DNA from: Xanthomonas euroxanthea
Lineage (GTDB): Bacteria; Pseudomonadota; Gammaproteobacteria; Xanthomonadales; Xanthomonadaceae
Length of the DNA: 64,000 nucleotides
Reading direction: 5' to 3'
NCBI RefSeq assembly: GCF_900476395.1
Contig: NZ_UIHB01000001.1
Span: forward strand, 6,217 to 70,216
Position numbers and translations under genes: made by a program. The notes under the pieces were generated by a model, which saw only the letters and a program-made list of their open reading frames with translations, had not been told where the DNA came from and ran no database searches. Below, one piece after another: positions 1 through 8,602 of this stretch (the stretch's first letter is position 1; each line of letters opens with the position of its first letter).

Positions 1-1241
<1,241 letters not shown>

Positions 1242-1253
1242 GCCACCGTCGCC

Positions 1254-1298
1254 CGCCGGCACATCGCGCAGGTGATGCGCCGGCGTCTGCGGTTTTTT
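1254..1298 (+). terminator. Possible intrinsic terminator after gyrB
   Basis: A 14-bp imperfect stem (1254-1267 with 1272-1285, one mismatch and one GU pair, GCAG loop) lies 13 nt after the gyrB stop. A T6 run follows at 1293-1298, seven bases after the stem. The spacing to the T run is longer than ideal, so termination may be partial, allowing read-through into the next gene, whose ATG is only 11 nt beyond. Confidence 0.4.
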
Positions 1299-1308
1299 CA
1301 GGACGACG

Positions 1309-2145
1309 ATGCGCACAGATCCTCCACCGAGGCCGGCAGCGACGCCGGCTGCCGGCAATGCCCCGCTGCTTCCGCCCTTGCTCGGCTTCGGCATCGATGT
1401 ACTGATCGCCACCGGCCTGCTGTTGTTGCTGAGCGTGGCCGGTTTCGCGCTCTGGGGCGTGTTCCGCGGCGTCAGCGCCGTGCAGGCCGCCAAGGCGCAG
1501 GGCCTGACGCCCTCCCCGACCCAGATCATGGCCACGATCGGCCAACCCGGCGTGCTGGTGCAACTGCTCACCGCGCTGGTCAGCACGGCCTCGCCGGCCC
1601 TGCTGCTGTACTACTGGCGCCGCCGCGCGACCGCAGACGAACGCAGGGCTTCGCGGGCCGCCATCAGGCGTGCCTCGACCTGGGGCTGGACCGCGTTGAT
1701 CGCGGTTGGCGTGTTCCTGCTCAGCAATCTGGTCAGCGTCGCGGCGTCCGCGCTGGGCATCAAGCCGGTGCCGACCAACCTGCCGTTGATGGAAGAAGCC
1801 ATCAAGCAATGGCCGCTGGCGCTGGTGGTGTTTGCCGTGGCCATCGCCCCGGCGTACGAAGAACTGCTGTTCCGACGCGTGCTGTTCGGCCGCCTGCTCG
1901 CCGCCGGCCGGCCCTGGCTGGGCATCGTGCTGAGCAGCGCGATCTTTGCGCTGGTACACGAAGTGCCCGGCGTCAGCGGCAACGGCCCGGCCGCCATCGC
2001 GCAATTGTGGCTGGTCTACGGCAGCATGGGCGCGGCGTTTGCATGGCTGTATTGGCGCACCGGCACGTTGTGGGCACCGATCGTGGCGCATGGCGTCAAC
2101 AACGCCACCGCCCTGGCGGCGCTGTACTTTTTTGGCCTCGGCTGA
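1309..2145 (+). CDS. CPBP-family intramembrane glutamic metalloprotease
   Basis: This 278-residue polytopic membrane protein belongs to the CPBP (CAAX protease and bacteriocin-processing, Abi) family. The family signature is present: EE at residues 184-185 with R189 (YEELLFRRVLFGRL), a second histidine motif at H217 (FALVHEV), and the H261-x3-N265 motif (VAHGVNNATA). Several hydrophobic segments are visible, at about 25-50, 82-102, 127-150, 168-182 and 205-215. The first 20 residues are proline- and alanine-rich and cytosolic. Bacterial members are proteases or scaffold-like membrane proteins, and the substrate here is unknown. It lies directly downstream of gyrB with only the weak terminator between. 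Confidence 0.85.
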   Translation: MRTDPPPRPAATPAAGNAPLLPPLLGFGIDVLIATGLLLLLSVAGFALWGVFRGVSAVQAAKAQGLTPSPTQIMATIGQPGVLVQLLTALVSTASPALLLYYWRRRATADERRASRAAIRRASTWGWTALIAVGVFLLSNLVSVAASALGIKPVPTNLPLMEEAIKQWPLALVVFAVAIAPAYEELLFRRVLFGRLLAAGRPWLGIVLSSAIFALVHEVPGVSGNGPAAIAQLWLVYGSMGAAFAWLYWRTGTLWAPIVAHGVNNATALAALYFFGLG

Positions 2146-2207
2146 GCCGTTTGACGAAAAGTTAAGACGAGCCTGCCAAAATGCCCCCAGGGTTCAAGGG
2201 GGACTGA

Positions 2208-3014
2208 ATGAAAGCCAGGCTGTTGATCGTTGTCGCCGTCTTTGCATTGACGGCATGTGCCACCACAACCTCGCCGACCGGCCGCCGACAGGTGGTGGGA
2301 GGCGTCACCCAGGACCAGCTCGACAAGCTTGGCGCAGAGTCCTTCGCGCAGACCAAGGCCAAGGAAAAAGTCAGCACCGACGGCAAGCAGAACGCCTACG
2401 TGCAGTGCGTAGTCAATGCGCTGGTCGCGCAGCTGCCGCCGCAGTGGCGCGAGACCCGTTGGGAAACCGCGTTGTTTGTCGATGACGAAGCCAATGCCTT
2501 CGCCCTGCCCGGTGGCAAGGTCGGCGTGAACACCGGCATCTTCACCGTGGCCAAGACCCAGGATCAGCTGGCTGCCGTGCTCGGGCACGAGATCGGGCAC
2601 GTGATCTCGCGCCATCATGAAGAACGCATCACCCGTCAGCTTGGTGCGCAGACCGGCCTTGGCATCATCGGCGCGCTGGCCGGTGCGGCCTATGGCGACG
2701 GTGCGGCCAGTGCCGTCAACCAGGTCGGCGGGATGACCGCCCAGACCGTGTTTCTGCTGCCGGGCTCACGGACCCAGGAGAGCGAGGCCGACGTGGTCGG
2801 CCAGCGCCTGATGGCCCAGGCCGGCTTCGATCCTGCCCAGGCGGTGACGCTGTGGCAGAACATGATGGCCGCCAGCGGCAACCGCCAGCCGCAGTGGCTG
2901 TCCACCCACCCCGACCCGGCCAATCGCATCCGCGAATTGCAGGCAGACGTCGGTCAACTCGAACCGGTTTACCAGCAAGCGCGACAGGACGGACGCGTGC
3001 CGCGCTGCGGCTGA
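2208..3014 (+). CDS. M48-family metalloprotease, predicted lipoprotein (LoiP/YggG-like)
   Basis: This is a 268-residue periplasmic zinc protease of peptidase family M48. It begins with a lipoprotein signal peptide with lipobox LTAC (Cys17). The zinc motif is H127-E-I-G-H131 in LGHEIGHVISRHHEER, and the third ligand is in ESEADVVGQRLMAQAGFDP. These features match the LoiP/YggG and BepA-like envelope proteases that degrade misfolded outer-membrane proteins. There is no C-terminal TPR domain, so LoiP is a better match than BepA. A good ribosome binding site (AGGGGGA) precedes the ATG. It lies in a run of envelope genes leading to tonB. Confidence 0.9.
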   Translation: MKARLLIVVAVFALTACATTTSPTGRRQVVGGVTQDQLDKLGAESFAQTKAKEKVSTDGKQNAYVQCVVNALVAQLPPQWRETRWETALFVDDEANAFALPGGKVGVNTGIFTVAKTQDQLAAVLGHEIGHVISRHHEERITRQLGAQTGLGIIGALAGAAYGDGAASAVNQVGGMTAQTVFLLPGSRTQESEADVVGQRLMAQAGFDPAQAVTLWQNMMAASGNRQPQWLSTHPDPANRIRELQADVGQLEPVYQQARQDGRVPRCG

Positions 3015-3166
3015 TCGTGCAGCGCTTACGTACCGAATGTCGCAACACAGCATGGAAACCGTTTTCGGGAACTGAGACTTTCTGCTAACTTTGCCGGCTC
3101 AGATTTTTCGTACAGCGTTTATTCCGCTTTCCGTACCGCCCGACGGCGGCTCGTCCGAGGTGAAAC

Positions 3167-4363
3167 ATGAAACTGCTCAACCGCAAGCAAGCCCTGTTGT
3201 CCCTGTTCATCGCCGCGTCGCTGGGCGGGGCTGTCGTCGCCGATGCGGTCGCGCAGTCGGATCGTTCGTCCGAGCGCGCCAGCCGCAAGTCCAAGGGCAG
3301 CGGCAAGGCCGAAGAGTTGTATCCGCAGTCCACCCGCGCCGCGCCGACGATCAAGCCCTCCTCCAAGCTGGGCAGCAAGCTGCAGAAGCTGATCGAAACC
3401 TTCAACAAGGGCGAAGACTTCCCGGCCGTGCGTACCCAGGCCGATGAGATCCTCGCCAATGGCTCGGCCAACGAAGCCGACAAGGCGCTGGCGGCGCAGC
3501 TGGCCGCCCAGGCGGCGTACAACATGGACGACACCGCCGCTGCCAAGACGTATCTGCAGCAGGCCATCGGCCTCAATGCGCTGGACAACAACGGCCAGTT
3601 CCAGTCGATGCTGATGCTGGCGCAGTTGCAGATGCAGGACGATCAGCAGGCCGAAGGCCTGGCAACGCTGGACAAGTATCTGGAAGAAAGCAAGTCGCAG
3701 CGCCCGGAAGATCTGATCCTCAAGGGTCAGGCGCTGTACCAGGCCGAGCGCTACAAGGAAGCCATTCCGGTGCTGAAGCAGGCTATCGCCGCCTCGCCCG
3801 AGCCGAAGGACACCTGGAACCAGTTGCTGATGGCGGCCTATGCCGAAGCCGGCCAGACCGGTGAAGCGGTGGCCGCTGCCGAAGCGCTCGCCGCCAAGAC
3901 GCCCAACGACAAGAAGGCCCAGCTCAACCTGGCCAGCATGTATATGCAGGCCGACCAGATGGACAAGGCTGCCGCAGTGATGGACAAGCTGCGCGCGGCC
4001 GGGCAGTTGACCGAAGAAAAGGAGTACAAGCAGTTGTATTCCATCTACGCCAACACCGAGAACAAGGAAAAGGACGTCATCGCGGTCATCAATGAAGGTA
4101 TGCAAAAAGGCATCCTTAAACCCGATTATCAGACATACCTTGCGCTGGCACAGTCGTATTACTACAGCGAAGATGTGCCCAAGGCGATCGAGAATTGGCA
4201 AAAGGCCGCACCGCTTTCCAAGGACGGCGAGACCTATCTGAATCTGGCCAAGGTGCTGCATTCGGAAGGTCGCATCCCGGAGGCCAAGCAGGCCGCGCAG
4301 CAGGCAATCGCCAAGGGTGTCAAAAAACCTGATGACGCCAAGAAGATCATCAATCTGAAGTAA
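3167..4363 (+). CDS. Secreted tetratricopeptide-repeat protein
   Basis: This 398-residue protein has an N-terminal signal peptide (about residues 1-29, hydrophobic core after NRKQA, cleavage near VAQ). The rest consists of TPR-like helical pairs, for example YKEAIPVLKQAIAASPEP, AYAEAGQTGEAVAAAEALAA and VLHSEGRIPEAKQAAQQAI. A basic, serine-rich segment follows the signal peptide. TPR proteins mediate protein-protein contacts, and this one would act in the periplasm. It lies 153 nt upstream of tonB on the same strand, suggesting a role near the TonB system, but that is inference from position only. No enzymatic motif was seen. Confidence 0.85.
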   Translation: MKLLNRKQALLSLFIAASLGGAVVADAVAQSDRSSERASRKSKGSGKAEELYPQSTRAAPTIKPSSKLGSKLQKLIETFNKGEDFPAVRTQADEILANGSANEADKALAAQLAAQAAYNMDDTAAAKTYLQQAIGLNALDNNGQFQSMLMLAQLQMQDDQQAEGLATLDKYLEESKSQRPEDLILKGQALYQAERYKEAIPVLKQAIAASPEPKDTWNQLLMAAYAEAGQTGEAVAAAEALAAKTPNDKKAQLNLASMYMQADQMDKAAAVMDKLRAAGQLTEEKEYKQLYSIYANTENKEKDVIAVINEGMQKGILKPDYQTYLALAQSYYYSEDVPKAIENWQKAAPLSKDGETYLNLAKVLHSEGRIPEAKQAAQQAIAKGVKKPDDAKKIINLK

Positions 4364-4468
4364 AAAAGAAAATAAACCCCCGAAATCCCTGTGTTTTTAG
4401 TGGTTACAGGACTCGGGATTGGTATAAGCTTGGGGGTTCCTGCGGTGTCAAAGCCGTCCGAAAACCTG

Positions 4469-4498
4469 GGGATCATCACAGTGATCCGGGGCCCCCAC
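4469..4498 (+). promoter_or_regulatory. Hairpin in the tonB leader
   Basis: Between the TPR gene and tonB, an inverted repeat (GGATCA-TCACAG-TGATCC) is followed by a GC-rich tract just before the tonB start. There is no T run, so it is not a clear terminator. It could act in the tonB leader. A TATAAG element near 4421, preceded by TGG, may be the -10 box of a tonB promoter. Both assignments are tentative. Confidence 0.3.
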
Positions 4499-4516
4499 TG
4501 AAAGAGCCATTGGCGC

Positions 4517-5188
4517 ATGACGGAACAACTCGTTATCCACAGGCATGACCATGATGCCGGGAACCAGGGTCTGAGCTGGGCCCGCATTATCGGCATTGCT
4601 TTTGTAATTGCCCTGCACCTCACTGCACTGATGATGTTGCTGATCCCTGCAGTGGCGCCGAAGGCTCCGGCAGAGAAGGAGCGCACCACCATGGTCACCT
4701 TGGTGGATGCACCGCCTCCTCCCCCGCCGCCGCCGCCGCCGCCGCCGCCGGAAGACAAGCCGCCACCGCCGGTCAAGAATCTGTCGCCGCCGAAGCCGTC
4801 ACCGGTTCCGCCGCCGCCGGAAGCACCGGTCGTCGATGTTCCCGAACCGCGTCCCAGCGATATCGTCACGCCACCGGCTCCGCCGGCTCCACCGGCTCCA
4901 CCGAGTGACATCGGCGCCAGTGTCGATATCTCGTCCAAGAACATGAACCCGCCGAAGTACCCGCCGGCTGCATTCCGGGCCGGTGTCCAAGGCGAGGTCA
5001 TCCTGATCGTGGATGTGGATGCCAGCGGCAACGTGACCAACGTGTCGGTCGAAAAGTCCAGCCGCAACCGCGACCTTGACCGTGCCGCGATGGACGCAGC
5101 ACGCAAGTGGAAGTTCAACGCCTCCACTGTCAACGGGCAGAAAGCCGCCGGACGTGTCCGCGTCCCGGTCAACTTTGCTCTGAACTGA
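4517..5188 (+). CDS. tonB: TonB energy-transducing protein
   Basis: This 223-residue protein couples the inner-membrane proton motive force, via ExbB/ExbD, to TonB-dependent outer-membrane receptors. It has one N-terminal membrane anchor (about residues 22-47, ARIIGIAFVIALHLTALMM). A proline-rich periplasmic spacer follows at about 65-130, including a run of 14 prolines at 66-79. The C-terminal TonB domain covers 147-223 (YPPAAFRAGVQGEVILIV and ARKWKFNASTVNG). In Xanthomonas campestris this cluster is needed for ferric iron uptake and for host interaction. It heads the operon with exbB, 85 nt downstream. The proline run is encoded by a CCG repeat, which may vary in length between strains. Confidence 0.97.
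   Translation: MTEQLVIHRHDHDAGNQGLSWARIIGIAFVIALHLTALMMLLIPAVAPKAPAEKERTTMVTLVDAPPPPPPPPPPPPPEDKPPPPVKNLSPPKPSPVPPPPEAPVVDVPEPRPSDIVTPPAPPAPPAPPSDIGASVDISSKNMNPPKYPPAAFRAGVQGEVILIVDVDASGNVTNVSVEKSSRNRDLDRAAMDAARKWKFNASTVNGQKAAGRVRVPVNFALN
4724..4753 (+). repeat. (CCG)10 trinucleotide repeat inside tonB
   Basis: Ten consecutive CCG codons (residues 70-79) follow four other proline codons. Copy-number change would lengthen or shorten the TonB spacer in frame without breaking the protein. Confidence 0.9.
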
Positions 5189-5273
5189 TCCCACGGGCCG
5201 GCCACGGTCGGCCCAGGATCCTGTCTTCCTTTCGCTCCACCCTTCATCACCACACACAACAAAGGTAAGCGTC

Positions 5274-6035
5274 ATGCTGCAGGAATTCTTTATCGCCGCC
5301 GCTGCAGGGGGCTCCAATCCGTCGGCCGCTCTGTCGCAGATGGGCTTCGAGCACTTGATCACCGAAATGACCTCCAGCCCCGGCGATTTCGCCGTGTCCT
5401 GGGTCGTCCTGATCACCCTGATCGCCATGTCCGCTGCCTCCTGGTACTGGACCGTCATCAACATCTTCCGCGCCACCCGTCTGAAGAGCGCGGCCGACCG
5501 CGTCACCACCGCGTTCTGGGATGCCCCGAATGCACAGGACGCCATCCGCGCCATGGAAGAGCAGCCGGCTTCCGAGCCGTTCTCCAAGATCGCACTGGAT
5601 GCAGCGCAGGCTGCTGCTCACCACCAGCGTGCCGAAGGCAGCACCGGTGGCCTGGGCGAGAGCCTGAGCCGTTCGGAATTCGTCGATCGCGCCCTGCGTC
5701 AGGCCGTGACCCGCGAAAGCACCAAGCTGCAGTCCGGCATGACCCTGCTGGCCACCGTCGGTGCGACCGCGCCGTTCGTCGGTCTGCTCGGTACCGTGTG
5801 GGGCATCTACGGCGCGCTGATCAAGATCGGTGCAACCGGTTCGGCCTCCATCGACGCCGTTGCCGGCCCGGTGGGTGAAGCGCTGATCATGACCGCGATC
5901 GGTCTGTTCGTCGCCATCCCGGCCGTGTTCGCGTTCAACTTCTTCTCCAAGGTCAACAGCTCGGTGATCGCCAAGTTCGACACCTTTGCCCACGACCTGC
6001 ACGACTTCTTCGCCACTGGTTCGCGCGTTCGCTAA
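5274..6035 (+). CDS. exbB: ExbB proton-channel subunit of the TonB complex
   Basis: This 253-residue member of the MotA/TolQ/ExbB family forms the pentameric inner-membrane channel that drives TonB. It has an N-terminal membrane segment (about 43-62), a cytoplasmic loop and the paired C-terminal membrane helices. The conserved LLATVGATAPFVGLLGTVWG and EALIMTAIGLFVAIPAV segments are clear. The order tonB-exbB-exbD1-exbD2 is the one known from X. campestris. A ribosome binding site (AAAGGTAA) precedes the ATG. The gap to exbD1 is 45 nt, consistent with a single operon. Confidence 0.97.
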   Translation: MLQEFFIAAAAGGSNPSAALSQMGFEHLITEMTSSPGDFAVSWVVLITLIAMSAASWYWTVINIFRATRLKSAADRVTTAFWDAPNAQDAIRAMEEQPASEPFSKIALDAAQAAAHHQRAEGSTGGLGESLSRSEFVDRALRQAVTRESTKLQSGMTLLATVGATAPFVGLLGTVWGIYGALIKIGATGSASIDAVAGPVGEALIMTAIGLFVAIPAVFAFNFFSKVNSSVIAKFDTFAHDLHDFFATGSRVR

Positions 6036-6080
6036 TCCGTAGTAAAGAACGACTTCGCAACGATTTAGACGGAGCCCGTT

Positions 6081-6503
6081 ATGGCCTTCAGTAGTGGAAA
6101 CAGCGGTGGCCCGATGGCCGACATCAACGTGACGCCCCTCGTGGACGTGATGTTGGTGCTGCTGATCATCTTCATCATTACGGCACCGCTGATGTCCCAT
6201 AAGGTCAAGGTGGAGCTGCCAGAGGCCAACCTGATCCAGAAGGAAGATGCGGAGAAACGCGCCGCGCCGATCACCCTGGCCGTCAAGGAAGACGGGTCGC
6301 TGTACTGGAACGACGAGCCGATTTCCAAGGAAGCCCTGGAATCGCGCCTGTCCACCGCCGCACAGCAGACACCGCAGCCGCCGCTCAACTTGCGTGGCGA
6401 CCGCACGACCAAGATGCGTACGATCAACGAGATCACCAAGATCGCGCAGGGTCAGGGCATGTTGGACGTCGGCTTCGTCGCAACCAAAGAGAAGGGGCAG
6501 TAA
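6081..6503 (+). CDS. exbD1: ExbD1, TonB-complex subunit
   Basis: This 140-residue ExbD/TolR-family protein has a short cytoplasmic N-terminus ([20 protein letters not shown]), a single membrane helix carrying the conserved aspartate, and a periplasmic domain ending in QGMLDVGFVATKEKGQ. The aspartate in [10 protein letters not shown] is the proton-conducting residue of the family. The neighbouring exbD2 starts 3 nt after its stop codon and has a nearly identical first 45 residues, showing a tandem duplication. In X. campestris, exbD1 is required for iron uptake. Confidence 0.96.
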   Translation: MAFSSGNSGGPMADINVTPLVDVMLVLLIIFIITAPLMSHKVKVELPEANLIQKEDAEKRAAPITLAVKEDGSLYWNDEPISKEALESRLSTAAQQTPQPPLNLRGDRTTKMRTINEITKIAQGQGMLDVGFVATKEKGQ

Positions 6504-6506
6504 GCC

Positions 6507-6917
6507 ATGGCATTCAGTACCGGTGGAAACCGTGGCCCAATGGCCGACATCAACGTCACGCCCCTGGTGGACGTGATGTTGGTGCTGCTGATCATCTTCA
6601 TCGTGACCGCGCCGATCATGACCTACCCGATCGCCGTGGATCTGCCGCAACGGGTGCTCAACCCGCCACCGCAGACGACCGAACCGCCGCCGCCGATCGA
6701 GTTGCGTATCGACGCCAGCAACCAGGTGTTCTGGAACAACAGCCCGACCCCGGTCGCGCAGTTGCAGCAGAAGATGGAAGAAGTGGTGCAGGCCGATCCG
6801 ACCAATCAGCCGGAACTGCGCATCGATGCCAATGAAGATGCGGAGTACGAGGTGATGGCCAAGGTGCTCGCTGCGGCGAAGAACTCGCAGATGAAGAAAA
6901 TCGGCTTCATGCAGTAA
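6507..6917 (+). CDS. exbD2: ExbD2, second ExbD-family subunit
   Basis: This 136-residue second ExbD paralogue has the same N-terminal [20 protein letters not shown] segment but a different periplasmic half, with a proline-rich linker ([15 protein letters not shown]) and an ending of [11 protein letters not shown]. In X. campestris, exbD2 is dispensable for iron uptake but needed for plant-related phenotypes such as hypersensitive response induction. It is the last intact gene before a strong terminator. A decayed relative of this gene follows at 6990-7352. Confidence 0.95.
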
Positions 6918-6960
6918 GACATCGCAACACCGCAACACAACAGTCATGACGCGACTGCAA

Positions 6961-6987
6961 CGCCACCGGAAACGGTGGCGTTTTTTT
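6961..6987 (+). terminator. Intrinsic terminator of the tonB-exbBD operon
   Basis: A perfect 8-bp stem CGCCACCG / CGGTGGCG with a GAAA tetraloop is followed directly by T7 (6981-6987). It lies 43 nt after the exbD2 stop. This is a textbook rho-independent terminator and marks the operon end. Confidence 0.92.
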
Positions 6988-6989
6988 AT

Positions 6990-7352
6990 GCTCGATCAGG
7001 CGACAGTGCCGTGTTGTTGATCATCTTCATCTTCATCTTCATCTTCATCGTCACCGTGCGCGGTTAATCACAGTTGCTCTGCTATAGCGCAGCCGGCAAG
7101 CGCTTTCACGGGTCCGAACCGCCTGCACCGATCGCGTTGTGGGTGGACGCCAGCGGCCAGGTGTTCCGGAATGCCAGCCCGGTCACGCTGCAGGAATTCC
7201 AGCACAGGTTGATCGAACAGATACGCCAGGCAAGCGGCCATCAGCCGCAGCTGCGCATCGCCGCCAGTGCGGATGGCAAATACGCGGTGATGGCCAAGGC
7301 GCTGGATGCGGCCAGGAATACGCAGGTGGATGGCATCGGTTTTGTGCAGTAA
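6990..7352 (+). pseudogene. Decayed third exbD copy
   Basis: Two fragments of an exbD-like gene lie just after the operon terminator. The first (about 6990-7067) reads AVLLIIFIFIFIFIVTVRG and then stops. It matches the ExbD2 membrane helix [11 protein letters not shown], expanded by extra IF pairs from four ATCTTC hexamers (7023-7046). The second, open from a TTG at 7074 to 7352, aligns through its whole length with the ExbD2 periplasmic domain (EPPAPIALWVDASGQVF versus [17 protein letters not shown]; ending DGIGFVQ versus KKIGFMQ). The N-terminal [12 protein letters not shown] segment is missing and a stop separates the halves. No ribosome binding site was seen at the TTG. The 92-residue periplasmic part could still be an isolated protein, but it lacks a membrane anchor. 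Confidence 0.8.
7023..7046 (+). repeat. (ATCTTC)4 hexanucleotide repeat in the exbD remnant
   Basis: Four exact tandem copies of ATCTTC, followed by a further ATC, expand the Ile-Phe pair of the former membrane helix. The intact exbD1 and exbD2 each have a single copy at the same place. Confidence 0.95.
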
Positions 7353-7480
7353 ATACGCGATTAACTCAACTGGTAAACCAGATGAAAGTCATCGATAACC
7401 ATCGCATCGGGAGCAGAAAACCTGCTCCGATACACTGCCTGGCAACGACGCTGCACATTTATATACTCCGCTTGATTATC

Positions 7481-8248
7481 TCAAGCGTCGATCGATGCGC
7501 CGCGCAGTATCCCCAGATAGGCGCGTACCGTCACATCCAGGCCTTGATACAAGGCCTCGCTGATCAATGCATGGCCGATCGAGACTTCCAGCACGCCCGG
7601 GACGGCGCCGAGAAAGTCACCGAGATTGGCCTGCGACAGATCATGACCGGCATTGACGCCAAGACCTGCCGCGGCTGCGCGTTGTGCAGCGTCGGAAAAC
7701 AGCTTGAATGCAGCACTTGGCTGGCCGCTCAGATGCGCCTGCGCATAGGGGCCGGTGTACAACTCGATACGGTTTGCACCCAGTACCGCCGCTTGCGCAA
7801 TATCGGGATTGCCTGCATCGACAAACAGGCTGACGCGCGCGCCGATTGCCTTGAACGAGGCAATCAGCGCGGCGAGTTGGGTGGTGTCCTGCGCAAAATC
7901 GAACCCGTGGTCGGACGTCAGCTGTCCATCGCCATCCGGTACCAGGGTGACCTGCTCGGGCCGCGTGGCACGACATAACGCCAGCAGGCCCGGATAACCG
8001 TCGCGCGGTGGCGCAAACGGATTGCCTTCGATATTGAATTCGACGCCGTGCTCGCGCGTCAGCGCGCTCAGTGCCAGCACATCATCGGCGCGGATATGCC
8101 GCTGGTCCGGGCGCGGGTGCACGGTGATACCGTGCGCGCCGGCGGCAATGCAGGTGCGGGCGGCCTGCACCACATCCGGGTCGTGGCCGCCGCGGGAATT
8201 GCGCAACACCGCGATCTTGTTGACGTTGACGCTGAGCTGGGTGGTCAC
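7481..8248 (-). CDS. pdxJ: Pyridoxine 5'-phosphate synthase
   Basis: PdxJ condenses 1-deoxy-D-xylulose 5-phosphate with 3-amino-2-oxopropyl phosphate to make pyridoxine 5'-phosphate (vitamin B6 de novo pathway, cytosol). Diagnostic segments are [43 protein letters not shown] and [17 protein letters not shown] chose the GTG at 8248, giving 255 residues, which matches family length. The frame stays open to 8320, with an in-frame ATG at 8278, but those upstream residues do not look like PdxJ. The start lies 11 nt downstream of the stop of the small membrane protein gene, so the two are probably co-transcribed. Confidence 0.95.
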   Translation of the reverse strand: MTTQLSVNVNKIAVLRNSRGGHDPDVVQAARTCIAAGAHGITVHPRPDQRHIRADDVLALSALTREHGVEFNIEGNPFAPPRDGYPGLLALCRATRPEQVTLVPDGDGQLTSDHGFDFAQDTTQLAALIASFKAIGARVSLFVDAGNPDIAQAAVLGANRIELYTGPYAQAHLSGQPSAAFKLFSDAAQRAAAAGLGVNAGHDLSQANLGDFLGAVPGVLEVSIGHALISEALYQGLDVTVRAYLGILRGASIDA

Positions 8249-8258
8249 TGCGTCGGTC

Positions 8259-8528
8259 TCAGGCCTGCGGCTCGCCATCACGGGTGGCGTTGAGTGCAGC
8301 GGCCTTGCGGGCTTCGGCAATCTCGCGCAGGCGGCGCAGCTCGGCCGGGTCGATCAGGCTGCTGGTGTCGCGCTGGGCATCGCGCATGCGCGAGGCGAAC
8401 CAACCGCGCGTCCACAGCAACAGCAACAGCAGTGCCACCAGCAGCGAAGCCACCAGCAACCACACGTGCGGCGTGCTGAAGGCCAGCACCAGCGCACCCA
8501 ACGCCATAAGCAGAAACAGCCAGTGCAT
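8259..8528 (-). CDS. Small membrane protein of unknown function
   Basis: This predicted 89-residue protein has two hydrophobic helices at its N-terminus (about residues 2-17 and 22-39, the latter [17 protein letters not shown]). A charged C-terminal tail follows, with an amphipathic helix [17 protein letters not shown]. The start is supported by a good GGGGAG ribosome binding site 6 nt before the ATG. It sits between the cardiolipin synthase gene and pdxJ, all on the minus strand. I do not recognise a family with assigned function. Confidence 0.75.
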   Translation of the reverse strand: MHWLFLLMALGALVLAFSTPHVWLLVASLLVALLLLLLWTRGWFASRMRDAQRDTSSLIDPAELRRLREIAEARKAAALNATRDGEPQA

Positions 8529-8602
8529 GACGAGCTCCCCGATCAGTGGCGGCAGTGTAGCGCCGCGCCCGGCACGGTTCCACGTGGGCGCGGCGGTGCG
8601 GG

